Position numbers and translations under genes: made by a program
Source of the DNA: Chrysemys picta bellii
Lineage: Eukaryota; Chordata; Testudines; Emydidae
Assembly: GCF_011386835.1 (NCBI RefSeq)
Contig: NC_088798.1
Span: 8,246,001-8,310,000, forward strand
Reading direction: 5' to 3'
Length of the DNA stretch: 64,000 nt
The notes under the pieces: model-generated
The model's database searches: none
What the model saw: only the letters and a program-made list of their open reading frames with translations
What the model was told of the DNA's origin: nothing
Shown here: one piece after another, positions 11,801 to 26,100 of the stretch
How positions within the stretch are numbered: the first letter of the stretch is position 1
Layout: each line of letters opens with the position of its first letter

Positions 11801-14800
11801 CTTTTATGAGTGGATGTGGTAGAAATGTTCAACCTCTTCCCACATTCTTTAATGAACTGAACAAGCAGGGTACTGATACACAACTACCCTAAAGCAGCGG
11901 TTTTCAACCTGTGATCTGTGGATTCCTGGAAGTCCACAGACCATGTCTAAGGGGTCTATGAAAATAAAGTTTCAGATCCCAGAAAAGGCATTAAGAACAT
12001 AAGAACGGCCATACAGGGTCAGACCAAGGGTCCATCTAGCCCAGTATCCTGTCTTCCAACAGTGGCCAATGCCAGGTGCCCCAGAGGGAATGAACAGAAC
12101 AGGTAATCATCAAGTGATCCATCCCCTGTCGTCCATTCCCAGCTTCTGGCAAACAGAGCCTAGGGACACCATCCCTGCCCATCCTGGCTAATAGCCATTG
12201 ATGGACCTATCTTCCATTACTTATCTGGTTCTTTTTTGAACCCTTTTATAGTCATGGCCTTCACAACATCCTCTGGCAAAGAGTTCCACAGACTGACACT
12301 GTGCGTTGTGTGAAAAAAATACTTCCGTTTGTTTTAAACCCTCTATTAATTTCATTGGGTGACCCCTACTTGTGTTATGAGAAGGACTAAACAACACATC
12401 CTTATTTACTTTGTTTTTCTGATCAAAAGTATTTGAATACCCCCACCTACAGGCCAAAATCCGGAAGTGTTGTCATTACCACAGAAGCCCACAGTTTAGC
12501 CCCCTTTCTCACGGTTGTGTCAACTGCCACGCCGAGCACGTGCAACATTTACAGTTGAATTCTGTTCAGTCAGTTTTCAGTGTAAGACTTCTATGGTAGG
12601 AGTTCGCAGACCAGAGGTTGAATTTCCAAAAGGGCTGCATCTCTATTCCAAATTGTTTAAGGGTCTGCACATGAAACAAACCACTGCCCTAGAGATTGTC
12701 TTGACTATAGGCAGGGAATAGAACATTCCTGCCTTTTCTTGATGCAAACTGTTCAATGAGCTCAAGGAAAGTAATCCTCAAGATGTACAATTCTGTGCTT
12801 TGAAGGAAAATTCAGGGGGGGGGAAAAACCAAACAAAAAAACCTACGTTGAAGTATTTTCTTCCTAGACTGAAAAGTGTTTCTTGGTTTAAACATTTATG
12901 CTATTTTCTACTTGGAGGTTTTTTTACTGTTTGTTTACAGCCAGTATATTGCCACAGCTGGGGTTTGGTTTCCAGATTTCCCTAAAGAAGAGTAACTGGT
13001 AAAAGTCCACTGTAGCAGCAAGTCTCAGGAGCCACAAAAATATCAAATTTAACTGATGCTTTATTGCTTGGAAGCCACAGACACAAAGCCTTAAAAATGC
13101 CTTATTTTATACTCTAAAAGCTTGCTCCCTCCCCTCCAAAAACCCATAAAGCTGCATCTAACTGGCTAGGCTTCACAGTTCTTTTCACTAAGTACTCAAG
13201 ACTGCATTTTCAGCACAGCATGTTGTGAATTAGACATGCAACTCACTCTATTGCTTTATTGCTAATGGGAGTTGCGTGCCTAATTTGCCATGCACCACAC
13301 TTTAAATTTACTTTTTAAAGTTTCTCTCTCTTTGTAGCTTTTTTTGCTCTCTCTTTTTTTGTTTTTCTAAATAAAGGGAGGGAGGGAGCGAGTGAAAGAA
13401 ATTGGCCACGGCGCCAAGGCTCAAAAATGCGAATATTTACTACATAATGATTATTTTAAAATACAGCAAAGACAATTTTTAAGAATGGGAAAAAGTAAAG
13501 AAGCCTTTCAAGTTCACTCCGAATTTTCAGTTTTTCTTTAGGGGGAGGGTTTCTGAATTAGTGGTTGCTCAATATGGAACCACAATAGCTTCAGCTGCAG
13601 TATCAGATGCCAGGCTTTCCACCGTGTGTGGATCACCTCATTCTCTCAAAGACACATTGCAGGCTTTGATGCTACTTGAGATGCGTGGAGGTGCATTGTT
13701 CAGCACTTCCCTTTTGTGGCAGGAAGCCTCTGCTTTTCCCCATGTCTACTAGAAAGGGACCGCACATGACATTAGAGGAATCTGGGAAATCTTGGATTTT
13801 TAGACACTGTTCTTGATTTGCTGCCTATTTACTATTACTCATGGTGCTGCAGTAAATGTCTGTTTGTTCAGTTCTACTGCCATTTGCTTTTAAGACTCTG
13901 ACTCTCTCTTTCACTGAGAGAGAGAGAGAGAGGGGCCTGGTCCCCACTAACCCCCCACTTCGGACTAAGGTACGCAAATTCAGCTACGTTAATAACGTAG
14001 CTGAATTCGAAGTACCTTAGTCCGAACTTACCGCGGGTCCAGAAGCGGCAGGAAGGCTCCCCCGTCGATGCCGCGTACTCCTCTCGGTGAGCTGGAGTAC
14101 CGGCGTCGACGGCGAGCACTTCCGGGATCGATCCGGGATCGATTTATCGCGTCTTAACCAGACGCGATAAATCGATCCCAGAACATCAATTGCCTGCCGC
14201 CGGACCCTCCGGTAAGTGAAGACGTACCCAGAGTCCAGAAAGCAGCTGCATATGGCCATGTGAGAATTCTTCTGGTGTGGGGCAATTCTCCGCTGGTGCT
14301 GTACCAGCATATCCAGCTCCTCCTCCACTCCGGTTCCCAGGCAGGGATGAGGATGCGGCTGAAATTCAACGTGTTCCTGCTAGGCTCAGTTGGGGTAATG
14401 GTTCCATACTGACTGTAGCCATCCAGTATAAATTGGAACAGCCTTGGGCTGCTCTTACCTATGTCACAACTCAGGATGACACAGACCTGGCCCCAAGAAT
14501 GAAGAAGCTGTAACTAGATAAGCTGGAAGATAAGCAAAGAATTTGGGTGAATCTCTCCCTTTCTGTCCTACTGCAATACTAAGAATTAAGAGTATAGTGT
14601 GAAAACCATCATAAGTGTAAGAGGCTGGTAGAACTAGCTAGAGCCATGCATTGTTCCTGTAAGAGATGTGCAATCTTCTCAATAGAACACTACTGCTTCT
14701 AGAATCATCCTCTGAGTCGATACGGACAATCAATCATACTAAATTGTGCAGTGCTTACCCAATGTGAACCCTGTTATCCTCTAACATTTTTATATTATTC

Positions 14801-17800
14801 AAATCCATATCACTCGTGATCCCAGTAATATTTGGAGCTGGACTTCCAGAGGAGAAATGTCTACACTGAAATAAGAGATCCCTGGCACGACTGTGGCTGG
14901 CCCAGGTCAGCAGACACTCGCTCGTGGAGCTCAGGCTATGGGACTAAAAATTGCTGTGCAGCTGTTCAGGCTCGGGCTGGACCCTGGGACCCTCCTCCCT
15001 TGTGAGGTCCGAGAGCCCGGGCTTCAGTCCCGAGCCCAAACATAAACATACCAATTTTACAGCCCCATGAGCACAAATCAGCTGACTCAAGCCAGCCCTG
15101 GGTGTTCAACTGCTGCACAGGTGTACCCAACATGTACTGGATCATGCAGCCCCTTACATAAGGGCAAGATTGTGCCCAGTCAGGTGTATTACACAGAGGA
15201 GAGGGAAAGTGGTCAAAAATAGTCTTTGCATGTGTGCAGAGGCCTAGCACTATATGATCCTGGCTAGAGAGGTGAATGCCATGGCAGTGCATCCCCTCCA
15301 AGCAGCAGAGGAAATATCCATTGAACCAAAACCCTTGAAGAGGTGCAGCATGTACTTTCTCCCCCACCCCTTTGCTCCCTGGAACTCTAGGAGATATTGT
15401 GTCTCCATGAAACCGTGTACTGCTGCACCACCTCAAATGAAAGGTTATGTCTTAACATCAGAATAGAGCCCTTAATATTTCATAAAGAATAGCGAAATAC
15501 TGACCATCTTATTCTCCTCCTGATGCATCTGAGGATGCTGTGTCAGCTATGGCAAGTCATTTCCAAGGCCCTTGTATAATAAATTGCAACTCAGTATAAT
15601 AATGTAAAGGGCTATGAACACTGATATTCACACTGTCAGTGGGGCAGCAAGTTCCAGTAACAGAGAAAGAGATTAACTGAACTTTCTTCTACATTTGGCC
15701 TTCAAGTTTAAAACATCAGCAATAATACACGTTTCCCCCAGCTGTGATTCATCCGTACAAAACAGCTGTCATCTCACACAAAGAAAGTGTAAGTCCCTAG
15801 GTGAAACAGAAATGCAATTAGTTTGCATTAACAGTAGCCTGCTAAAAGTATAACTTCACATAAATTATGTGCAATTTGAAACTCTAGGTTCATAAACTCA
15901 CCATAACAACTAAATACAAATCCAAGACACTACCCTTTTAAACTATTTTCATGGACAGCACATATTCACAACCATCATAAAGTAACCATTTTGTTTTGTT
16001 TGAGATTCCCCCTCTTATCACAATTGAAGTCTGCAGTAGTTCCACATTTCTAACCATAAACTAATTTTGCATCTATTTTCCCAAGGGCTGACACTTTTTC
16101 TATTTTAATATAACCATTACAGGAAATGGACATTGAATTATCTGCATTTGCTGCTTCAAGTCTTGACAGAATGTATATGGCTACATTTAGGTCCAACTTT
16201 TACCTTTGCACATTAATAACCCCACCAAAACCAACAGGACTGTATGGATTTCGGGAAGAATTTAATACGCAAACTATACAGTCAAACACTCCACAAAGGC
16301 TAGGAATCCAAGTACTTTCTAATGTTTAAGGGATTCCCCACCCGTATATTAAAAACAATGGAACTTTCTAAATTAATATGCACATCTGGACAGGGATTGA
16401 ATACAAAATTTAAAAAGCGCAAACCTTCATTTTTTATAGTGTCCCAAAATTACAGAGTACAACAAACGTGTTTGCTCTGTATAGGAGTGCAAAGGAGGCG
16501 GAAGAGGCAACGAGCTTTCCATTTCCTTTGCAAAGGTCTAATACAACAGCATCCTTGAACACTGCTAGTGCTGCTGCTTCTTATAGCTTTCTCCAAAGTG
16601 TGGAGGGGGAGGGAGGAGGAGATAAGGGCAATGGGAGAAGCAGATGTGACCAAGCAGAGAGGTTACTCCTGGGGGAATTCTACACCAGTGTGTGTGTGTG
16701 TGTGTGTGCGTGCGCACGCGCAATTCATGTCCCACACAGATTTTTTTCTTCCTCTGCAGGAAATGTGTTCTGCTGGGGTGGCACTACAGTTATGACTTTC
16801 ACTCACCAGGGGCTGCTGTGGTGCCAAAACAGAGGGCAGCTGGCTCCCTGGCCACAGCAGCCAATAGGGGGGAGAAGAGGCTGCATTCCTCACAGCACCC
16901 TACCCATGGGGCCAGAGGAGGCGGCACGGGGCTGCTGGTGGGGTCACATAGACTGGGGATCAGAAGGGCTAGTGGGGGGAGGGAAGACAGACTGGGGCAG
17001 GGACTGAATCGGAGTGCAGGGACACTTGGGGACAGGGGCAGATGTGCATGACTCAATAGGGGAGGCTAGGGATCAGCATGGGGGAGACTCCCCAACTCCC
17101 TAACAATCCCTCCCCACCACCCAAAAAAACAAACCTGTTCCATACTTCTCCCACCCACACGTAACAACCCTCCAGGTTCACTCTCAAGCTCCTTCCCAGA
17201 AATTACTTCTCTCTCCCCCTCAGCTCCTCCCTTACCCCTGACTCCCCCAAGCCTTCTGAGGGGTGGTGGAAATACAGTTCTGTATGGTAGTTTAAATGAA
17301 TTACTTAAAATTCTGTATTAATATGCCAAGTAAGGAATCTATTTGTCAAAAAACATTTCCTGAATCCTTTTTGTTGTATGTATTGTTACAGACATACTTG
17401 CTTACAAAAAGGTACTCTGAAATAAAATTACCAAAATAATTGAAATTGGCATGATTATATTGTGTTATTTTGACAAATAAAATATGCAGAATTTTAAAAT
17501 AGTGTGCAGAATTTAATTTTTTGGCACAGAATTCCCCCAGGAGTCGGAGATGGGAGCTGCACCCTCTTCAGGAGTGAAGCAGTGACCAGATCAATGGGAC
17601 GCACTATCCATTTCTGCAAAGCGGACCACAGGGTTGGAACTGCATGAAGTTTGTCTTCAGCAAAATCACTCCCAATAGTGAATAGATAAGCCAGGTATTG
17701 GAAAAAGGTGCTACTAGTTTCACTAGTTCATTGCAGAGAGCCTATTTCTATAAATGTCTAGATTCATCACTCAAAACTGAAATAGTTAAAAAAAAAATCT

Positions 17801-20101
17801 GCTGAATGGATTTCTTCAATGCTGGTGGTATTAATTATCATTAAAATCGTGCCAGATTGATGCATTAGAAACTCAAGTCCACTATCTAGAGAATATATTT
17901 GGCATGGGCAACACCTTTTCAAGTTTTTTTCACCAGTCTATGCAAAGATGTATCAAATCCCTATTGAAGAAACTATCCCTAGGAATGAAAGGATAGTCCA
18001 TAGCCTGTGTTCATTCCAGTTTTGGCCTCACAACTGAGACTACCAGCAAGCACGCCCAATAGAACAATGATTAGCAGACTTGCCTGCTAATATCTGGACT
18101 GACAATTCACATATGTCCTACTATCGGCTAAATGAACATCTTTTCATCCAAGGAGAATTTCAGAGAACTCACTGGAATTTACAACCACCCACACTGTGTC
18201 TTTGATACTGTGGGGAAAGCCTTGCTTATTTATGTTTACATGCCCTTTAATTAATTACTCTGGGTATTCACCATACTAAATACATCTTAAATCTTTGGAG
18301 TCAATTTTTCAAAGTGAATGTCAATCAAGCACACTTTAATGTGTGCAAAAACCATGAACATGTAATTTTTCACATCCAACATCTTGTGTGGACAAAACTC
18401 AGATTGGCACGCAAACCACATACACTCATGCAAATCTAGCAGGTGGCCCCCTACTCAAATTATGTGTGAAAATCTACTTCTACATGTCCCAAAACAGACA
18501 TGGAAAACAGCATGCCAAAGCTTGGGCGTGTAACCTATAACTGCAAATTACAGTGGCCAGGACTTGACTATGGTCCCTTTTGACTATTGGGCTCTGAATT
18601 TTATTTACAAATAAAAACAAATATGGAAACTATTTTTAAAATCATAATGAAGCATTCAAGTTTTATCACCCCCAGCGACACAGATTACTATTCTGCACCA
18701 ATTCCAATATAATAGTTAAATAGTTATCACTGAACAACAAAAACCAAAAAAAAAAGTGCCATTGATTCAAGCTATTTGGCATCTAAATCCAAAATTGTAT
18801 AAAACCTGCATTTAATAACCAACAACATTCTTTATAATGGATCATTGTGAAGATTAAAAAATATACTTATGTTGATGAATAGCCCATAATTTCTCAAATA
18901 CCTTGGCTGTTTAAATCAAATGCCAAAAGGTTCAAGAACATAATCTAATGACCTACAAAAAGTTTTAAAAAGCCAAAACTTGGTTATTTATTCATAATAA
19001 AGAAACCTTAAACAAAAACCCCACAAACAGCTGCAATAGTAAGACCTTATGGTCTACAGTTATTGTGCGCTGAATGGAATTTTTTTTTAAATGTAAATTA
19101 ATAAAGGAAAGACAGATATGTTCCAAAGATAAACTTTACTACAACTTTCAGCTTGGGGTGAAAGTTCAGTTCTTTTAAAAAAAAAAAGAAAAAAAAGTAC
19201 TTTAACATGGAAACTCTGAGTCAGACTTACCGGCACAAAGACCGCTGCTATCATTAAAGAAAGATCCAGAGGCGCATGGTGTACAAACCCAATATGAACA
19301 GCGCAACTGAAGTGGAAAAAGCTCTTTAACAGGCAAAGTCCTGTTTGCCCCCCATCCCTATACCTGGAAGACGTTTCAGTTTCTATTTTTAAGATATTGT
19401 AAAGCCTGTTAAAACTAGTCCCATATATATCGAGCACTTACCACTGCCTAGTCTCAGAAGCAGCACATCCTGAAGTCTCCTGTTCAAGTCTCTGAGCTCT
19501 TTCATTTCTGACACTAATGCCCCATACTCCTTTAGCTTTTTTGCCTGCTGCACAAGCTGTCTCCGTGTTCTCTCAAGTTCTTGCTGAATATGTCTCATTT
19601 CTTCTTGCTGCTGTTGGTAACTCCTCAACAATTCTTCATAGAGAACACGAGGAATTACAGCATCGTCCATGTTGTTGATGCCTTCCGAAGTCTCCATAAA
19701 GGTTTCCTCAGGGCTCGAACTACTACTGAGACTCATCCCGTTTTGCTTTTCTAGGCGAGCAACAACTGCTTCGATGCTTTTGTGTGTACCTTCACTTTGT
19801 TTCCTCCCATCTTGTCTCTGTGTGTTACAATAATACAGAACATTAGCAGAGCAGGAACTCAATACATAACATGAACTAAAACTCCAGCCTTCAGGACAAT
19901 TAAGGCTGTTTTCCAAAAAAGTGAGACAAGGTCCACCTTACAAAAAAATGTTGCTCCTAAAGGATGCTTGTGAACACTCTTACCATAACTGAATTGTGTG
20001 TGTAATAATATGCAAACTTTAGGAACTGATGGAGGCCTTTCTTGGTTGCATTTGTCCAAATTGTGTGTGCAAGTGAAGTGTACTTTAGACAGACCTTTCC
20101 T

Positions 20102-20132
<31 letters not shown>

Positions 20133-23100
20133 CTGGGCTTCTCCCTTTTGAAAGTCCGGCCCTTCATGTTTGGCATATATACAGTGTTTATATTTCCTTT
20201 CTGATTGTCTTAAAGGGAAAAAGGGTATCAATTATGTATTTCGTATGTTATCCATAATTGCAGGGTACTTTAAAAAACGACTGAAGTAGTGACTATATTT
20301 TTTTCACCAGTATAAAAAAGAGCAGTTTTACTGAGTTAAAGAGAGAAAATGGGTTGACAGAAGCACACCATTTGAAGCCATTTTATGAACTGAGGACTTG
20401 TCCTTTCAATCACTACGCAAACAAACTTCCACTGACTATCCCCACCCCCATGCATGCATACACACACACACCCCTCCCCATGAAAATAAATGAGTTATAC
20501 TATTTGCAAGCACTGGAAAGGGAATTAGAATAATAAATTAGAGAATATACAATCTAGTCCCATCCCCCAGATCAAGAGATTCCTTATATATTAGTACTGC
20601 ATTGCAGATGTTTAATTTCCAGTGAACTTCTAGCAGCAATTTACCTTTGCTCTCTCTCACAGTAGTCCAAACCCTATTATTAAATGCATACTCCTTTGTA
20701 AAGGGTCTGGATGATGGTATTACCATGTATCACTATAGGCAAAAAGTCACCAGTTTTTTCAACTGGCCAAATATAGAAAGAGTATTTGAATTTCCAAGTA
20801 ACTGACAGGAAAACAAACCTAGCTCATGGGTTAACACACCAAAAACTGATGCTATCAATTCCCATACCACGTCCATGAGTAAAATGTGGCAGAAAATGAG
20901 ATTATTCAATGTTATTCCTGCACCATACATGCTCTAAAAAATGCCATCCCACCATAAATAAATCTACTAGTACAATTCCTGCACCTAGACAACACATGAA
21001 GCCACAAAGCAATATCCCTTCCCCCCCACCTCCCAAGGTTGGCAGACTTTTAAAAGGAGAAGTTACTTGAAAACAAAAACAAAAAAAATTACAGTTTTTG
21101 ACATCTCAACCTGAGGAGACCACTGACCTCTATACCAGAGGGATTCAATCTTGTTAGTTTTTCTTCCCACCCATTTCTTTAGTCTGGACTTTCACAGCAC
21201 TCTGTTCTATTCAAGACAAGCTGAGTACAATGGGTTAAAAAGTGCCACCCAAGAACAGCTGCTTAATAATAATGTAACTGGGGCAACCTGGGCCAAAGTT
21301 AAACAACACCGTTCCAAAAATCTCTAACAGCAATTCAGTTTTGCAGACTGTATAAACAAAAATAATTCTCAACTGCACATGAACTGGATTTCTGAAAAAG
21401 TGCTCTGTAAAGCAATTCAGAATTCTCACCCACAGCCCCTGCCCGCCAATATGACCCAATTACATCAATACAACGTTTTAAGGGGATGGAAAGCCAGCCT
21501 GGAATTCTTCAGCTATGACATGTGTGCATATGCCCCAAGCACTTTCACACACACAAACACCCAAAAAAAACAAAAAAAAACAAAAAAAAACTTCAATACC
21601 TTACTGTGTCTAAGCTCCACATCTTCTTCCCCATAATCTGTAACCTCCCCAGCTTCTTCTACGTGATTGAGAGAGAGTTTGGGGATTTTAATTTTCTTCT
21701 GCATCACACTGTTTTCAAGGTCAGTTTTGTCTTCTAAAATGTATATTAAAAATAAAAATGTTGTTACATTAATCAAAGTCTTCTTACTTCCAAATATTGC
21801 ATGATTTAGGCAAGACCAGTTAAAAAAAAATTCCCATGCTTTACTCCCCTCAATATTCAATAGATCAAATTAATCCAGTGTAACTCCTCTGACACCCATT
21901 AACCACAATGGTGTTATACCAGGGACAACTTGGCCATATGTGATTGTGCATATTAAACAAAAAATGGCAAGTTAAATTTATGGGATAGTGATCAAATGCT
22001 TTAATGTATAGCTATTAGTACTAAAATAAAAGGTAGAAACCATTTGATGCTGTAAAGAATTCAACTCCCTAAGAACTACTTCCATTTCTTCAAATTATAT
22101 TTATCAACAAGATCATATATATCATTCATAAACTGCTACTGAAAGTTCACATTCTGTTTAGGTCTAAAGTAAGAGAGAGTTTGGTAGTTTAATTGTAGGC
22201 CCTACTCAGCATGTGTCAACAGCACAAATCCAGCACATCGTCCGGAACAAATAGCAGATTCTGCAATGCTCAGGGCTGGAAAAACAGCGGGTCAGATTTG
22301 AGAGGCACTTGCAGAGAGCTGTGTGCAGAACCTGTACAGTGACCACTGACACCACCCCTATTTCTAGTTTATAATACTAATCCTTTGTCAGAGAAACAAA
22401 ATCCAGACAATAAAAATGTATTTATCTTGAGACCCAGAGAGGGGCCTATGTAACAGTGATTTTACTGTTAAAATATTTTTCATATTTGAAGTATTCTACA
22501 CAAGCTCCTAAGATATGTACTTTACGCGGTTATTCTTTGGGACATACTAGAGCCAAACCCTAGTTTTTCAAAAAGTGCCTTGGGAATCTTTAAACAGACA
22601 AAGTCTGTTTGTCCTGAACATAAAGTCAGTTATGGAACGGGGATAACTTTAGATTGTAAAGTCATGTGTTCTATTTGTACATTGGAAGATTATGAATAAG
22701 ACAACAATCAGTCCTCTTATCCACCTTCGAACTGTAATCCATGAAATGTCCTATGAATATCTTTGAGAAGTGCAGTGTGGATACCAGTTGTGTGTGCTTA
22801 GTCACAGACTTCCACTTTTTCAAAATTAGCATCTCTCCACAGGACCTCCAATGGTTAGTTCTGACAGTGCAGAAAAGGGAAACAAAGGTAAATCACAGTT
22901 TAATGAGCAAGGCATTCATTAGAACCAGATTACACAGAGGAATGCAATTTATTTTGCTGCAGATAGAAATGGATTTCTTGTAGGCAAATGGTGATATTAC
23001 AGCCCAAGGCTTTGTAAAGTAAAGAAGATGCAACAAACAAACAAAAGACAACCTGAAATGAAATTCAGATGGTAGCAATAGATACTAAGACAGATGGAAG

Positions 23101-26100
23101 AAGAAAGAAAAAAAACAAAAAATGTAGGCCTTATTTACATCTATCTCCATTCCCCAGTGCATTTTGCTTATGCCATTTTAACAAAATGGCAGTCTAACTG
23201 CTAGGTTTGGAAAAATCATGTCTGGAAACCATACAGAAGTAAGAGTGAAGTGGTCCATCCGTGTTGTCAGAGAGCAGGACAGGAAAATTAGATAGGCTTC
23301 TATAAGACTGAAGAAAAAAAAGATTTAGAGGTGATAAGGAGAGAGAGATAAAGGAGTACTGATTATCTCCTTGCAAGCAATTATCAAAAATTAAAACTTA
23401 ATGAATAAAACTAACCCAGTGTTGGTGAAAGGCACTAGATGTAAAGCTCTTGTGCAAAGAAGTGCTATTTTTGCATAGTACAGGTATTGCACAGGCAAGC
23501 TGCAGAGCAAGTTCTCCTACAGTGCCTTGCAAATAAGTTTCAAACTAACCTGGAAGAGAGCCCTTTTCTATAGTTGGAAAATGGAAAGCAATCTCCATGG
23601 ACCAATCGGATTCTTGTCCTAGAAACAAGACTGATACAACCCATTCACTTTGCATAGGTTACTAAAGCCATCAGATGTAATTTTCAAGTCACTACCAATC
23701 TGAGCCACATGCGAAGTAGGGACAATGAGGTAAAATCCCTAGTCTGTTAGTTACTGTTTTTCACCGTCAATGTGGCTCCTTTCAAATTCTGCAATTTGGT
23801 TTTCCCCTTTTTTGATTTTGGTGCTTATCTTGTGAAATTTACTAGAGACTGGACAGGTAGATTGAAGAAAACTCACATTCTCCTACACCAAACTTTTAGA
23901 CATTATGGGAGGAAAAAATGGATGTATAAGTTAAAGCAACAGTTAGGACATTTTAATTTATTCAGCTAGCTTGGGAGCAACAGAATATATAATACTCTCT
24001 TATGGCTGGTTTGTTCTTCTAGGTCTATTTATGCTTAATACAATTTATCCAGCGTTTTAGATCTGAACAAGCTGAAAGAAAAAGTCTCATGCTAAATTCT
24101 GGGATAATGCAGGAGTACTGCTTCTCATGGTGTGCACACATGCATTTGGAACAGTTCCCTTTAAGACTCTAGTTTCACTACTCCTGCTATTTGTTAGGAT
24201 GCCCTTGGAGGCCTCTTTCCACTCAGCTTCCCAAGAACTCAGTTCAACTCCGGCCTTTGTCACTCAGGTATCTTTATTTGGCTCACGGCAGTGCTATGCT
24301 GAATAGCTCAGATGGGGAAGGGGAGGATAAATGAATGCAGACTGCAGCGTTGTGGTAGGTTAACAGGAGCAGGTCCAGGAGAGGAGTCTGACATAGAAGA
24401 GAATTTGCACCCTTTTGTGCCCCAAAGAAAAGTAGAATATGAACCAAAATGGCTGGACTAGTATAAACTCAATGGCCCAAGACTAGCATAAGAGATTAGC
24501 AGCCCTGGGACAGATACGGCTTGAAGATTTGATTTGTAATGACAATGTGGCCCACATGCCTAAAATTTGTCTTGAACCATTTAAACTCTGTGCTGCATGT
24601 TAAGAATTGCACCATACCCTTAGGTGTTTATGGTTGTATTTTCAATTAGTTATTTCTATAAAATCCTGCTCCCATAGACAGAATAAACCCTTCAGCAATA
24701 TGGCCACATAAGGACCTGAGGAGGAGAACCATCACTAAATGGGTGGATGTAGCAGAGCGAATTGGTTCAGGATGAGCCACAAGCCTGCATAGTACCGTGG
24801 GTTTTGGCCCTCTGAAAACAGGTATTTTGGGCAAGTAGCTCCCTGAAGGATCAGGTGATGCATACTTGGCTGGTCATGTGACTAAGGAAAGCCTGTGACT
24901 CAGTAGAGAGACACTCAAAAAAACTAGAAAGGCTGAGGCAGTTGCTCCATGAAGAGGTGAGACCTGGAAAGTGGGGAAGCGTAGGCACAGAAGGGGGCAT
25001 AAAGGAGACCAGGCAAGATTGGGAAACAGTTTTGAATTGACATTTGGCTGACCAGCCATGGTGTTACAGTCCTAGGACTGGAGACATACAGTAGAGCAGG
25101 GAAATGGTCACCCTAAGATGTCATCTACCAAAGTGCTGTTGAAACAGCCAAGCCAGAATCAATGGGGTAAGGCAGAGTGAGAAAGGGAATTGTATAGCGC
25201 CTAGGAGGGTTGGAAAGACAACTGGACTGAGGAAAGGCTAAGGAATTGAGTTGGAGAACATAGGAGGGCTAGCAAAGGACTGCTGGGGCTGGAAGTAGAG
25301 GTCAAAAACACAGTGGCCTACAAGCCTGTGGAAGTCAACTTAGGCATACATGACCAGATGGCAGAGAGATAATCTGTTTGGTTACAACAGAATGGTTATG
25401 TGAAAGCCCTAAGACTGAAAGCCATATTCAGTAGTCACAAATTGGAAACCTAAAAGTCTCCTTAAAACATTCCTTGTATTCTAGCAATTGGGACTTGTAT
25501 CTTGGTCAGACCTGAATAAACTGGATGTTTTAAAATACAGTTCAAATGTAGTCTTTTCGCCTCTGGAGTAAATGATGGAAAACTGCAGAGAAATAGCTCT
25601 GCACTCCAAGTGAATGAGAAATGGCAGATCCGAGATTGGTCCAAGAACAAGCTTGGCAGTGCTGTACATCTTATGATACCAACAGTAAAATGAGAATCTA
25701 AGTCCATGTTTTCTCCTTTTCCCCAAATTTTTAGTAAATTTCAATCTTTGTGGAAGATGATGTACTAACAGAGAAACTTAAAACCTCTTCAGCCAGAGAT
25801 CAGATACACTATGACAACATGGGTGCAAATTTCCCCCACACTGCCATGCCGATCTGCTTCATTCCTAATTTGGCGGAATCATTTCTGTGATGAGGGGAAC
25901 TTTATCTCTGTATTTACTTAAGCCAGTGATTCTCAACTTGTGGAGCGCATGCAGCCCAATTAGCACACATCTGTGGCCCAGCTCAGCTGTGTGCTAAAGG
26001 CCACCAGCGTACCGGGGTCACCAAGTTCCCGACTGCCTGGCATGGAGGGGTCCAGGCTGCCCGGCAGGGTCGGGGCTGCCAGCTGGTACCATGGGGGCCC

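Larger units (their letters stand above)
10158..19441 (-). other. BEND5: BEND5 intron 3
   Basis: This 9.3-kb intron has consensus ends on the minus strand. It contains a hAT element with a CR1 piece inside, a triple-hairpin element, a GC-rich repeat near 14848-15160 and the inverted second copy of the large TIR element. The stretches 10160-11890, 12700-13900, 15200-16660 and 17550-19440 show no gene, only AT-rich sequence with homopolymers and a GA run at 13914-13933. Confidence 0.85.

Noticed and set aside
14966..15436. 156-codon minus-strand frame
   Set aside because: It overlaps a probable transposon remnant with GC-rich repeats and has no known domain.
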